Position numbers and translations under genes: made by a program. A stretch of DNA of 64,000 nt from Halogeometricum limi (GTDB taxonomy: Archaea > Halobacteriota > Halobacteria > Halobacteriales > Haloferacaceae), in the NCBI RefSeq assembly GCF_900115785.1, contig NZ_FOYS01000003.1, forward strand, positions 434,001 through 498,000. Direction: 5' to 3'. Below the pieces are notes generated by a model that worked only from the letters and a program-made list of their open reading frames with translations, had not been told where the DNA came from and made no database searches. Shown piece by piece: positions 43,623 through 51,729 of this stretch; position 1 is the first letter of the stretch, and each line of letters starts with the position of its first letter.

Positions 43623-44092
43623 GTTGTGTCACCTGCCTTCTCTGTTCGCAAGGCGGGTCGTGAGAGCAGACGTGCGCCATCCACCGTAACGTAGGCCACG
43701 CCCTCGCAATTCCCGGACGACATCCGGGAAGCGGCCGAGGGTTCCTCGGCCAGCCGACCAGACTGACTGGCTTCCAATCCGCCAGCAGTTTCCGACCGAA
43801 GTTTGGACGCGGTCCCCGACGCCTTCTCGACGTCGGCGGCTTCATCTGTACGCTGTGCGGGAGTCTCGTCCCGCGACGGAATCTCGAACTGCAGGGTCGA
43901 GCCCTGCTTCGGCACCTGACACACCCGTGTCTCACCGTCGGACGTGTCGCTCACGTCGACGTGGAGCGTCTGCATCGTCTCGACGACGACACGGCCCGCT
44001 ATCCCGACCAGGTCGGGGTTGGGGGCGTCGACGACCTCCACGTGGAGGCCGTTGAGTTCGTGTCGCGTGAGGGTCTCGGGTGTCAGTGCCAT
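43613..44092 (-). CDS. rnp1: Ribonuclease P protein component 1 (Rpp29/Rnp1)
   Basis: The 159-residue protein begins [31 protein letters not shown] and contains [14 protein letters not shown], the Sm-like barrel of Rpp29/POP4, a tRNA 5'-end processing cofactor. A roughly 60-residue Ala/Ser/Glu-rich, cysteine-poor insert (from about residue 75 to 130) lies between the barrel strands and is not part of the usual fold. It is placed between rpl29 and rps17, as in other archaea. Confidence 0.9.
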   Translation of the reverse strand: MALTPETLTRHELNGLHVEVVDAPNPDLVGIAGRVVVETMQTLHVDVSDTSDGETRVCQVPKQGSTLQFEIPSRDETPAQRTDEAADVEKASGTASKLRSETAGGLEASQSGRLAEEPSAASRMSSGNCEGVAYVTVDGARLLSRPALRTEKAGDTTWR

Positions 44093-44150
44093 CGTGATTC
44101 GTTATTCGTCGTCTTCGAAGTCGTCAGACTTCGTCTGGCGGCCCGACGAG

Positions 44151-44363
44151 CTACTGCTCGTCGAAGTCGCCTTCTTCGCCCTGAATCGTCTTGATTCGGG
44201 CGATGGTTCGCTTCAGTTCGCCGACGCGACCCGGGTTCTCCGGTGCGCCACCCGCGGCCTGGACGGCTTTGGCGTTGAGGAGCTCGGTTTCGAGCTCTTC
44301 GACTTCCGCCTCACGCTCTGCGGGGGTCATGTCGCGAATCTCTTCGGCGTAGAGGATTGCCAT
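44151..44363 (-). CDS. rpl29: Ribosomal protein uL29
   Basis: The 70-residue helical hairpin protein ([25 protein letters not shown]) is typical of L29, located at the polypeptide exit tunnel. It follows rps3 by 3 bases. The 58 bases before rnp1 hold no gene. Confidence 0.95.
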   Translation of the reverse strand: MAILYAEEIRDMTPAEREAEVEELETELLNAKAVQAAGGAPENPGRVGELKRTIARIKTIQGEEGDFDEQ

Positions 44364-44366
44364 GTA

Positions 44367-45314
44367 TTACTCCTCCGTTTCCTCGTCGGCTTCGTCTTCG
44401 TCGGCTTCTTCCATCTCGGCGACGAGGTCTTCGGCTTCCGCCTCGACCTCCTCGTCGAGTTCGGTCTCTTCTGCGTCGGCCTCGTCGTCGTCCGGCGAGA
44501 CGTCTTCGTCTTCGACGTCGCCCGTCTCGACGGCCTCTTCGTCGGAGGCGTCGACGACTTCCTCGACGATCTCCTCGTCGATGACCTCGGTCGGGTCCTC
44601 GTCGGGGACCTCGACGTCCTCTTGGTCTTTCGAGACGTCCGGAATCTCCTCGGGTTCGTCCTCGAGGAGTTCCTCGACGCCCTCGCTTTCGACGGCCTGC
44701 TCGACCGGTTCGACGTCGGCGTCCTCTTCGATCTCGAAGTCGTCGGGAAGCTTGGCTCCCGGCGGGATGATCTTGACGGTCACGCCGATGGTGCCGAGTT
44801 TCATGACGGCGACGCCCTGGCCCTCGTCGACGATCTCCTGGGCGGGTTCGCCGTTGTGCTTGATGTAGCCGCGGTTGAACTTCTCAACGCGCGAGCGAGC
44901 GCCCGTGACCTTCCCGGAGAGGACGATTTCGGCGCCGAGTGCGCCGGCGTCCATGATCCGGTCGATGGTCGTGTGGCCCGCTTTGCGGAAGTACCAACCG
45001 CGTTCGAGCGCGTTCGCCAGACGGTCCGCGACGATGCGTGCGTTGAGGTCGGGTTCGTCGACCTCCTGCACGTCGATCTGCGGGTCGTCCAGGTCGAAGC
45101 GCGTCTGCAGTTCCTTGGTCACCTTGCGGATGTTCTTCCCGCCTTTCCCGATGACCATCCCGGGCTTCTCCGCCTTCAGCACGATCTGCGTGCCCATCGG
45201 CGTCTTGGCGACGTCCATGCCGCCGTAGCCCGCGCGACCGAGTTCGTCCGCGAAGAACTCGTCTATCTGCGAGCGCTGGAGCCCGTTCTCGATGAACTGG
45301 TGTTCGTCAGCCAT
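44367..45314 (-). CDS. rps3: Ribosomal protein uS3 with long acidic tail
   Basis: The 315-residue protein has a type II KH domain with PGMVIGKGGKNIRKV (51-65) and the S3 C-terminal domain to about residue 200 (GTIGVTVKIIPPGAKLP). It then has about 110 residues rich in Glu, Asp and Val. Haloarchaeal S3 proteins often carry acidic tails, here among the longer ones. It forms the mRNA entry region of the small subunit. Its ATG overlaps the rpl22 stop by one base. Confidence 0.95.
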   Translation of the reverse strand: MADEHQFIENGLQRSQIDEFFADELGRAGYGGMDVAKTPMGTQIVLKAEKPGMVIGKGGKNIRKVTKELQTRFDLDDPQIDVQEVDEPDLNARIVADRLANALERGWYFRKAGHTTIDRIMDAGALGAEIVLSGKVTGARSRVEKFNRGYIKHNGEPAQEIVDEGQGVAVMKLGTIGVTVKIIPPGAKLPDDFEIEEDADVEPVEQAVESEGVEELLEDEPEEIPDVSKDQEDVEVPDEDPTEVIDEEIVEEVVDASDEEAVETGDVEDEDVSPDDDEADAEETELDEEVEAEAEDLVAEMEEADEDEADEETEE

Positions 45315-45775
45315 TACTCCTCGACCTCCTCGATGATGAGTTCGACGTCACAGAGTGTGGTGTTGAATGGGTCTGCACTCCCGAACGCTCGGGGTTTACG
45401 ACCGGGTCGTTCTCCGACCTTGTGCGCGGCGACGTGCATGATCTCCATCGAACGACCGTCGAAGCCAGCCTCGTCGGCGTTGGCGGCGACGTTCTGCAGG
45501 AGTTCGAGGAACGCCTTCGACGCCTTCTCGGGGTAGCGGCCCGCGTCCCAGCCGTCGATGTCGGAACGGTGTCCGACACCGGTGTTGTGCTGGCGGAACG
45601 GAACGGAGCGCTCGCCCTCGATGACGGCATCGAGGTAGTCCTCGGCGTCTGCGACGGTCATGCCCTTGATTTCGCGCGAGATGGCCTTGCTGTGCTTCAG
45701 GCTGATGGGCCGGTCACGGAGCATCCCCTTGGCGGTGGTGTCCGGGTCGGCCTCGACGCTGTAGTTGATTCCCAT
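45314..45775 (-). CDS. rpl22: Ribosomal protein uL22
   Basis: The 153-residue protein (MGINYSVEADPDTTAKGMLRDRPISLKHS) has the L22/L17e fold and the tunnel-lining hairpin region near MEIMHVAAHKVGERPGRKPRAFG. It follows rps19 by 3 bases. Confidence 0.96.
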   Translation of the reverse strand: MGINYSVEADPDTTAKGMLRDRPISLKHSKAISREIKGMTVADAEDYLDAVIEGERSVPFRQHNTGVGHRSDIDGWDAGRYPEKASKAFLELLQNVAANADEAGFDGRSMEIMHVAAHKVGERPGRKPRAFGSADPFNTTLCDVELIIEEVEE

Positions 45776-45778
45776 GGG

Positions 45779-46204
45779 TTATTTGAGCGGTACGAACTTC
45801 GAGGACCGGGTCGCACCGATACCGGCCTGACCGTGTTCGACCGAGTTACGGGTCAACTGGAACTCGCCGAGATAGTGACCGATCATCTCGGGCTGGATGC
45901 GGACGCGCTGGAACTCCTGCCCGTTGTAGACGGCGAACGTCTTGTCGACGAACACCGGCAGGATGGGCATGTCGCGGAGGTGCGTCCGAATCGGGTCGTT
46001 CGCAGTCTCCTCTGGGTCCGCGTCGCGGACCGCTTCGAGGAGCTTCTCCTTCTGGAGCGTCAGTCCTCGGTTGATGCTTCGCCGCTGTCGTGCGGGCAGC
46101 AGTTCGACTACCTCGTCGAGCTCCATCGACTGGAGTTCGTCGAGCGTGTGACCGCGGTAGGTGAACTCCTCACCGTCACGGCCGGTTCGGTATTCCGAGC
46201 TCAT
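45779..46204 (-). CDS. rps19: Ribosomal protein uS19
   Basis: From ATG 46204 the protein has 141 residues ([25 protein letters not shown]), ending in [33 protein letters not shown], of the archaeal S15e/S19 class. The longer upstream frame reads into rpl2 and is not used. Four bases separate it from rpl2. Confidence 0.96.
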   Translation of the reverse strand: MSSEYRTGRDGEEFTYRGHTLDELQSMELDEVVELLPARQRRSINRGLTLQKEKLLEAVRDADPEETANDPIRTHLRDMPILPVFVDKTFAVYNGQEFQRVRIQPEMIGHYLGEFQLTRNSVEHGQAGIGATRSSKFVPLK

Positions 46205-46208
46205 GGTT

Positions 46209-46937
46209 TCAGTTCCCTCCCTTGCCACCGCGACCGGTGCGCTTGGAGGCGATGTCGCCGACCTTGCGGCCCGGCGGTGCGTTGCGCGAGACGGACTTCG
46301 GGCGACCGGGGTGCTGACGGCCACCGCCACCGAACGGGTGGTCGACCGCGTTCATGGCGACGCCGCGAACCCGCGGCCACTTGATACCGCGTGCGCGCAT
46401 CTTGTGGTGTTTCTTTCCTGCCTTGACGAACGGCTTCTCCGTTCGGCCACCGCCAGCGACCACGCCGATGGTGGCGCGGCACTGCGGGTTGAGGCGCTTG
46501 ACTTCCCCGGAGGGGAGCTTCACGACGGCGACGTGGCGGTCGTGGGTGAGCAGTTGCGCGCTCGTACCCGACGCACGAGCGAACTTGCCACCGTCACCGA
46601 CCTGCCGTTCGACGTTGCACACCGGGACCCCTTCCGGGATCTCGGCGAGCGGAAGCGTGTTACCGGGCTTGATCTCCGCGGAGACACCGACCTGAATCTG
46701 GTCGCCGACCGCGACGCCCTCGGGCGCGAGGACGAGTCGCTGGTCGTCGTCTTCGAACTCGACGGCCGCGACGGGCGCGCTGCGGGCCGGGTCGTGTTCG
46801 ATGTCGACGATGGTTCCGGAGATCGTGTCCTTCGATTCTGCCTTCTTGTGCGAGAGTTCGGCCTTGTAGCGGTGCGACGGCGCCCGGAACGTGGGCGTAC
46901 CGCGACCACGACGCTGGCCTTGAATTCGACGTCCCAT
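46209..46937 (-). CDS. rpl2: Ribosomal protein uL2
   Basis: The 242-residue protein ([25 protein letters not shown]) has the L2 OB and SH3 barrels and the conserved loop [18 protein letters not shown], whose histidine lies near the peptidyl transferase centre. It is 2 bases after rpl23. Confidence 0.97.
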   Translation of the reverse strand: MGRRIQGQRRGRGTPTFRAPSHRYKAELSHKKAESKDTISGTIVDIEHDPARSAPVAAVEFEDDDQRLVLAPEGVAVGDQIQVGVSAEIKPGNTLPLAEIPEGVPVCNVERQVGDGGKFARASGTSAQLLTHDRHVAVVKLPSGEVKRLNPQCRATIGVVAGGGRTEKPFVKAGKKHHKMRARGIKWPRVRGVAMNAVDHPFGGGGRQHPGRPKSVSRNAPPGRKVGDIASKRTGRGGKGGN

Positions 46938-46939
46938 TA

Positions 46940-47191
46940 TCAGAACACCCCGATGCGCGAGGCGACTTCCTGCGCGTCGTCGTCCTCTGCGAGTCGGACG
47001 GTTGCTTTCTTCGTGCCCTTCGGCGTGACCTGCGTGTTCACTTTCACGATGGACACCTCGTAGCGCGATTCGATCTCCTCGACGATCTCGGGTTTCGAGG
47101 CGTCGAGGTCGACGACGAACTGGAGCTTGTTGTCGAAGTCCATCTCGTTCATCGCCTTCTCGGTGACGAGGGGGTGGCGAACGACGCTCAT
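46940..47191 (-). CDS. rpl23: Ribosomal protein uL23
   Basis: The 83-residue protein ([25 protein letters not shown]) matches archaeal L23, a tunnel-exit protein contacting SRP. It overlaps rpl4 by 4 bases. Confidence 0.96.
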   Translation of the reverse strand: MSVVRHPLVTEKAMNEMDFDNKLQFVVDLDASKPEIVEEIESRYEVSIVKVNTQVTPKGTKKATVRLAEDDDAQEVASRIGVF

Positions 47192-47934
47192 CGGTCGGCC
47201 ACCTCCTCGACTGCGCTCTCGGTGAAGATGGTGAGGCGACCGGCGTGCGTACCGGGCGCGAGGTCCTCGGCGTTGACGTTCGCCGCGGTGACGACGTCGA
47301 CGCCGGCGAGGTTGCGAGCCGCCTTCGAGGGCTCGCCCGCGGTCACGAAGAGGATGGACTTGGGACGCTTGTACTTGCGTCCGCGCGCCTTCCCCTGACC
47401 GGCACGGACCTTCTTGCCGTCTTCGGAGCGCTCGATGTCGGCGTAGAGGCCGAGCGCTTCGAGCAGCGAGACGACTTCCTTCGTCTTCACCAGGTCCTCG
47501 AAGTCGTCGGAGACGACGAGCGGAAGTTCGAGGTCCTCGTCGAAGCGGTGGCCGCGTTCGGCGACCAGTTCGGCGTCCGTCGTGGCGGCGAGCGCCGAGC
47601 GGACGGCGAGTTGCCGCTCCTTCTTGTTGATGTTCTTACCCTGGTCCTTCTCGGCCTTCGGCGGGTGCGCTTTGCGCCCGCTGACGGCGTGAGGGACACG
47701 TCGGGCGCGGCCGTTCTCACGCGGGTCGTGAGACATACCGCGACCGCTGCCGAGCGATTCCGCGGGGGTTCGCATCCCCGCGTAGGGGTCGGCTCCGTAC
47801 GCCTGTTTTCGGTTTGCCTGCGCGGCGAGGACGGCACGCTTGATGAGGTCCGGACGGTACGTCGTCTCGAACACCTCGGGGAGGTCGAGCGTACCCGCGT
47901 CGTCGCCGTTCAGGTCTCGGATTGTTGCCTGCAT
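47188..47934 (-). CDS. rpl4: Ribosomal protein uL4
   Basis: The 248-residue protein ([30 protein letters not shown]) has the L4 extended loop ([19 protein letters not shown]). It binds 23S rRNA domain I. Its start is 3 bases after the rpl3 stop. Confidence 0.97.
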   Translation of the reverse strand: MQATIRDLNGDDAGTLDLPEVFETTYRPDLIKRAVLAAQANRKQAYGADPYAGMRTPAESLGSGRGMSHDPRENGRARRVPHAVSGRKAHPPKAEKDQGKNINKKERQLAVRSALAATTDAELVAERGHRFDEDLELPLVVSDDFEDLVKTKEVVSLLEALGLYADIERSEDGKKVRAGQGKARGRKYKRPKSILFVTAGEPSKAARNLAGVDVVTAANVNAEDLAPGTHAGRLTIFTESAVEEVADR

Positions 47935-47937
47935 GGT

Positions 47938-48954
47938 TTATCCTTGGTTCGATGCGGTGGAGACGAAGCGCACCTCGGGGTCGAGGCGCGGTTGGTCGTT
48001 CGGCCGGATGGCCGGGCGGAAGCGGAGGAGGCGCTTGTCGGGGCCCGGGAGCGAGCCCTTGACGAGCGCGTACGGACCGTCGACCTCGCCGTAGCCGACG
48101 AAGCCGCCGTCGACCGACGCGTCGGCACCGTCGCCGAGGTCGATGAGACGCTTGTTGAGTTCGGTCCGCTGGTGGTAGCCCATCTGTCCGAGTTGCGGAA
48201 CGGTCGAGCGAACGCGCGAGGGGTTCCACGGGCCGAGGTTACCGATACGGCGCCGCCATCCCTGGCGTGCGTGCTTACCCTTCCGCTTCTGGACGCCCCA
48301 TCGCTTGACGGGGCCCTGGGTCCCTTTCCCCTTCGTGACGCCGGCGACGTCCATGTACTCGCCTGCGCGGAAGACGTCGGACATCGCGTGTTCGCCGCCG
48401 TCGCCGACGAGTTCGAGCGCGAAGTCGACGCGGTCCTGAACGGACCCGCCGCCGACGCGCGTCTCCATGATGTCGGGCTTCTTCTTGGGGATGTTCTTCA
48501 TCCCGGACGGGACGGTGTGGGTGATGACGCGGACGTCGTCGACCTCGCCAGCCTCGAGGGCGTCGCGGAGGTCGTCGGCGTCTTCGTCGAAGGTGTCTTC
48601 GTTCGGAAGGTCGAGAGCGCGGTCGAGGTGCTCTGCGAACTCCGAGGCCCACACTTCCGTCAGGGGCTTCATACCGTACGGCGTGTCTTCGTAGGCTCGA
48701 AGGGCGACGGCGCGCATCGGTGGCGTCTCGACGACGGTCACCGGGACGGCCTCCTCCATCCCTTCGCGGGGGGAGTTGGCTTCGTCGTTGACCATCATCA
48801 CTTGGGTCATTCCGGCCTTGTAACCGGCGAACCCTTGCAACGCTGGTGACCCGTCGTCGTCGGGCCACGACTTGATGCGTGGGACCTCTTTGGCCGCACG
48901 CTTGCGCGGGCCGAAACCCATCGAACCCTTTCGTGGTCTGCTTGGTTGTGGCAT
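47938..48954 (-). CDS. rpl3: Ribosomal protein uL3
   Basis: The 338-residue protein (MPQPSRPRKGSMGFGPRKRAAKEVPR) is archaeal L3, with AGVTKGKGTQGPVKRWGVQKRKGKHARQGWRRR forming the loop that reaches the peptidyl transferase centre. It lies 2 bases after the SPOUT methyltransferase gene, and the two are co-transcribed. Confidence 0.97.
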   Translation of the reverse strand: MPQPSRPRKGSMGFGPRKRAAKEVPRIKSWPDDDGSPALQGFAGYKAGMTQVMMVNDEANSPREGMEEAVPVTVVETPPMRAVALRAYEDTPYGMKPLTEVWASEFAEHLDRALDLPNEDTFDEDADDLRDALEAGEVDDVRVITHTVPSGMKNIPKKKPDIMETRVGGGSVQDRVDFALELVGDGGEHAMSDVFRAGEYMDVAGVTKGKGTQGPVKRWGVQKRKGKHARQGWRRRIGNLGPWNPSRVRSTVPQLGQMGYHQRTELNKRLIDLGDGADASVDGGFVGYGEVDGPYALVKGSLPGPDKRLLRFRPAIRPNDQPRLDPEVRFVSTASNQG

Positions 48955-48956
48955 GT

Positions 48957-49793
48957 TTACTCCGTGAGTGTCAGGGACGCGAGGGAGGCGAACATCGCTT
49001 CTTCAGTTCGCACCACCTCGCTGCCCTGTCGCGGAATCGTATTGAGCCAGAGGTCGAACCCCGGACCGTCGGAGGGTTCGACTGTGACTTCCTCGGCGTC
49101 GATGCCGAAGATGTCCGGAAGGCCACGGCCGGGTGACCCGAAGACGACGGTGGCTCCCTCCCGCTCGATTCGCGGGGAGAGTTCCGCCAACTTCGGCACC
49201 GTCAGCGACTCGCCGAAGCGGGACGTCGCGATTGTGACGCCCGCGTCGGCGCGGCCGAGTGCTTCCTCGAGGCCCGTGCAGGAGACGGAGAACCCCGGAA
49301 CGGGTTCGTCCACGATCCGTGCACGGACCGGTTCTCGCGAAGAGATCCTGATAGCGACGCGCTCTCCCTCTTCTGCCTCCATCTCCGGAGGCGTGTAGAG
49401 GGAGATCGGGTGTTGCAGTCCGCAATTGACCCGAACGCGGCCGTCAGGTCCGACCTCGGTCACGATTCCCTGTTGTAACGACCCCGAATCGTCTGATTCG
49501 GAGCCGGTCGTAGACGAGACGAGGAGGGGCGGTAAGATACCGGCGTACTGCAGTTCGTCGCGATGGCCCCAGACCTCCTTTCGGAGGTAGGGCGGCGTGG
49601 CGGTGTACCGCAACACCGTTTCGACGAACTCGCCTCCCCATCGAGTCTCGCCTTCCCGGTCGGGGAAGACGACGAGTCGGTCCGCCCGAAACACCGTCGC
49701 CGCGCGGGCGACGTAGCCGAGTTTGCGAGTGGCCTCGCGTTTGTCCTCGGCTTCTCGGACGACGGAAGACGGTACGAGTACGCTGAGTGTCAT
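48957..49793 (-). CDS. SPOUT-class RNA methyltransferase (C9orf114/DUF171-type), first gene of the ribosomal operon
   Basis: The 278-residue protein has an N-terminal SPOUT half (LSVLVPSSVVREAEDKREATRKLGYVARA), an inserted OB-like domain (about 100-165, GIVTEVGPDGRVRVNCGLQHP), and a C-terminal SPOUT part with VVFGSPGRGLPDIFG and NTIPRQGSEVVRTEEAMFASLA. The last pieces form the trefoil-knot SAM pocket. It is a predicted rRNA or tRNA methyltransferase, commonly located in front of rpl3 in archaea. CCCTTTTAGGG near 49847-49857 may be its TATA region. Confidence 0.85.
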   Translation of the reverse strand: MTLSVLVPSSVVREAEDKREATRKLGYVARAATVFRADRLVVFPDREGETRWGGEFVETVLRYTATPPYLRKEVWGHRDELQYAGILPPLLVSSTTGSESDDSGSLQQGIVTEVGPDGRVRVNCGLQHPISLYTPPEMEAEEGERVAIRISSREPVRARIVDEPVPGFSVSCTGLEEALGRADAGVTIATSRFGESLTVPKLAELSPRIEREGATVVFGSPGRGLPDIFGIDAEEVTVEPSDGPGFDLWLNTIPRQGSEVVRTEEAMFASLASLTLTE

Positions 49794-49841
49794 ACCGGTC
49801 CCTTCATCGTCACGTCTAGACTGTATCGCTTGTACCAGATG

Positions 49842-49860
49842 CCTCCCTAAAAGGGTAGCG
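49842..49860 (-). promoter_or_regulatory. Candidate promoter of the ribosomal protein operon
   Basis: Leftward strand CTACCCTTTTAGGGAGG lies about 55-65 bases before the SPOUT gene ATG. It contains a TTTTAG element inside a CCCT/AGGG inverted repeat, which might be an operator. It is a weak TATA match. Confidence 0.4.
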
Positions 49861-49959
49861 AATGATGGGCGGCGTTGTGAAGGCGTAACACCCTCGTAGA
49901 CGGGAGTTTCGCAGGTTTTGAAACTGTGCGTATCGTCACCACGAACCGGGACCGACTGA

Positions 49960-50340
49960 CTATGTGTTCGCCACTCGGTCGCCGACCGGTCGCTCGTCGT
50001 CGACGCTGGGGGACCGAGCGTCGGGGTCCGTGCCGGCGGAGTTCTCGGCGTGCGCCCGACCGTACTGCACCGCCTTCGAGTTCATCGCCTCCAGTTCGAC
50101 GTCCAGACTCCCGTCTTTGCCCTCGAAGTGATACGTCCCGCGGGCGACGACGCGGACGCCGTACGGGCGACGCCGAATCGCGTGCGTCCCCGTGTAGGCG
50201 GGATGCGAGACGCGCACCTGTCCGTCCTCGACTCGGTACTCCGCCTCGCCGCCGGAACTGATGGCCGCCTGAATCAACTGCGTCATCGCCTCTCGGTCGC
50301 CGTCCCGGTACAGTTCGTGGATTCGCGTCTCCAAGTTCAT
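49960..50340 (-). CDS. Haloarchaeal conserved protein of unknown function
   Basis: From ATG 50340 the protein has 126 residues (MNLETRIHELYRDGDREAMTQLIQA), mainly a soluble alpha/beta fold with a beta-rich middle (YRVEDGQVRVSHPAYTGTHAIRRRPYGVRV) and a disordered acidic end. The upstream extension of the open frame is arginine-rich and not typical of the protein. No motif is recognised. Monocistronic. Confidence 0.65.
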   Translation of the reverse strand: MNLETRIHELYRDGDREAMTQLIQAAISSGGEAEYRVEDGQVRVSHPAYTGTHAIRRRPYGVRVVARGTYHFEGKDGSLDVELEAMNSKAVQYGRAHAENSAGTDPDARSPSVDDERPVGDRVANT

Positions 50341-50489
50341 GTCCCGAGGGAGGGGTGCAGTCTGGATAGGGGTTAGCCCGTCGTAGTTAGGGTAGGCGTC
50401 GCCGTCTGTCGTTCCGTTTCTCCGACGGATTCGACCCCGTTCGGACGTCCCGAAGTCCGCCGCTATCGTTCGATTTGCGCCGATTCGCA

Positions 50490-50500
50490 AGTCTTATCAA
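50490..50500 (+). promoter_or_regulatory. TATA box of tRNA-Gly copy 1
   Basis: AGTCTTATCAA lies about 36-46 bases before the tRNA, a usual distance for haloarchaeal tRNA promoters. Confidence 0.5.
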
Positions 50501-50535
50501 TCGACCTCGCATTACGAAGTAATGCAGCAAGACAC

Positions 50536-50606
50536 GCGCTGGTAGTGTAGTGGTATCACGTGACCTTGCCATGGTCACAACCTGGGTTCAAATCCCAGCC
50601 AGCGCA
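50536..50606 (+). tRNA. tRNA-Gly (GCC), copy 1
   Basis: A 71-base cloverleaf: acceptor GCGCTGG/CCAGCGC with discriminator A, anticodon arm TGACC-TTGCCAT-GGTCA with anticodon GCC, and T arm with GGTTCAAATCC. The CCA end is not encoded. An identical gene lies at 51085-51155. Confidence 0.95.
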
Positions 50607-50788
50607 CTTCTCCGAACTCCACGCCACGAGCGACCGCTTTGCGTGTCGCTCGGTACCTCCGAAGTTCGGTGTACTCTCTCGGCGCGCGCCGCCGAAACCT
50701 CGTTCCTGTGCTCTGAACCCGTGTCACTCGTCGCCGCCACAACGTAGTTTACGCTCCCGCAAGACACGACTCGACGGAGGGTACTGAC

Positions 50789-51001
50789 GTGTTCAAAGAC
50801 GCCTTACGCGTGTTCTTCGACGACTACGAGTGGATACACACCAGTCTCGGCATTATCGGGAACTTCCTCTTCTTCGTGGGCAGTATCATGTTCTTGTACG
50901 AGTCGCTGAAACGGCTGGGTATCTGGCTGTTCATCGTGGGGTCGTTCCTCATGCTCGTCGGTGCAGTCGGGCAGGGGTTGGTCAGATACGCGCGAGACTA
51001 A
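50789..51001 (+). CDS. YrhK-like small membrane protein
   Basis: The 70-residue protein starts at GTG 50789 (MFKDALRVFFDDYEWIHTSLGIIG) and has two membrane helices. The pattern matches the YrhK domain, whose function is unknown. It lies between the two identical tRNA-Gly genes, on the same strand. Confidence 0.7.
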   Translation: MFKDALRVFFDDYEWIHTSLGIIGNFLFFVGSIMFLYESLKRLGIWLFIVGSFLMLVGAVGQGLVRYARD

Positions 51002-51041
51002 CCTTTGGTTCTTCGCGCGCACGCGAGGCGGCCAAGTCGTG

Positions 51042-51051
51042 TGTTATTTGT
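51042..51051 (+). promoter_or_regulatory. TATA box of tRNA-Gly copy 2
   Basis: GTTATTTGTA lies about 35-43 bases before the second tRNA, similar in position to copy 1 although the flanking sequences differ. Confidence 0.5.
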
Positions 51052-51084
51052 ACCGGCGTCGCCTCGGCTTGAATGTAGACGAAC

Positions 51085-51155
51085 GCGCTGGTAGTGTAGT
51101 GGTATCACGTGACCTTGCCATGGTCACAACCTGGGTTCAAATCCCAGCCAGCGCA
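51085..51155 (+). tRNA. tRNA-Gly (GCC), copy 2
   Basis: Identical in all 71 bases to the tRNA at 50536-50606 (anticodon GCC). It is followed directly by a TTTTT run (51156-51160), a likely termination signal. Confidence 0.95.
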
Positions 51156-51160
51156 TTTTT
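51156..51160 (+). terminator. T-run after tRNA-Gly copy 2
   Basis: Five Ts immediately after the tRNA 3' end fit an archaeal T-rich terminator. Confidence 0.45.
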
Positions 51161-51241
51161 CTGTCGAACGAAGTGAGACGAAAATCGCGACTGGGAGTTG
51201 AAGCAGGGAGCGAACGGAGTGAGCGAGTGAGGTTCAAATCC

Positions 51242-51262
51242 CGAGGAGTCGGAGACTCCTCG
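51242..51262. repeat. Perfect 9-base-pair hairpin beside a tRNA T-arm echo
   Basis: CGAGGAGTC-GGA-GACTCCTCG is a perfect inverted repeat. It follows GGTTCAAATCCC (51231-51242), which repeats the T-arm sequence of the tRNA-Gly 75 bases upstream. This may be a tRNA remnant or an old attachment site. Confidence 0.5.
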
Positions 51263-51321
51263 TCGTGTCTTTCGTTCCACTCACGACCCGCACCTCGGAA
51301 CGCGGAGAGACGAGCGTCTCC

Positions 51322-51591
51322 CTACTCGCCGCTGTCGATACCCAGTCCCAGCGTATCCGCCGTCTCCACTCGCTTCAACCCGCCCGTCTCGCAGAAGGCG
51401 TCGACGCTCGTCTCGGGCATCGAGACGAGGACCGACCCCAGTTGGAGTTCGCGTTCGACCGCACCGTCCACGTCGTCGAGGGCCGCCTCGAGGTCCGACC
51501 GGTCGGCGTCGGCGAGTTCGACCACCAGCGTCGCCGTCTCGTCTTCGAACGGGTCGTCGCGCATCCGTCGGACGGGGTGTGAGAGGTACAT
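51322..51591 (-). CDS. Small haloarchaeal conserved protein
   Basis: The 89-residue acidic protein (MYLSHPVRRMRDDPFEDETATLVVELADADRSDLEAALDD) shows a beta-alpha-beta-beta pattern reminiscent of ferredoxin-like folds. An internal ATG at 51564 (MRDDPFED) is an alternative start. No known domain is assigned. It is monocistronic and divergent from the UbiA-type gene. Confidence 0.55.
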   Translation of the reverse strand: MYLSHPVRRMRDDPFEDETATLVVELADADRSDLEAALDDVDGAVERELQLGSVLVSMPETSVDAFCETGGLKRVETADTLGLGIDSGE

Positions 51592-51729
51592 ACCTCGCGT
51601 TCGTCGCTTCCTCCGAAAAGTCGTTCGAGGTCTCGTCCGGAATCACGTTGGAAGAGGGACAGTTCTCGCGGCGAACACCGTCTCCAGAGCCGTAATTCTA
51701 TTTAACTGTATCCTGTTCCAGCCGTACCT

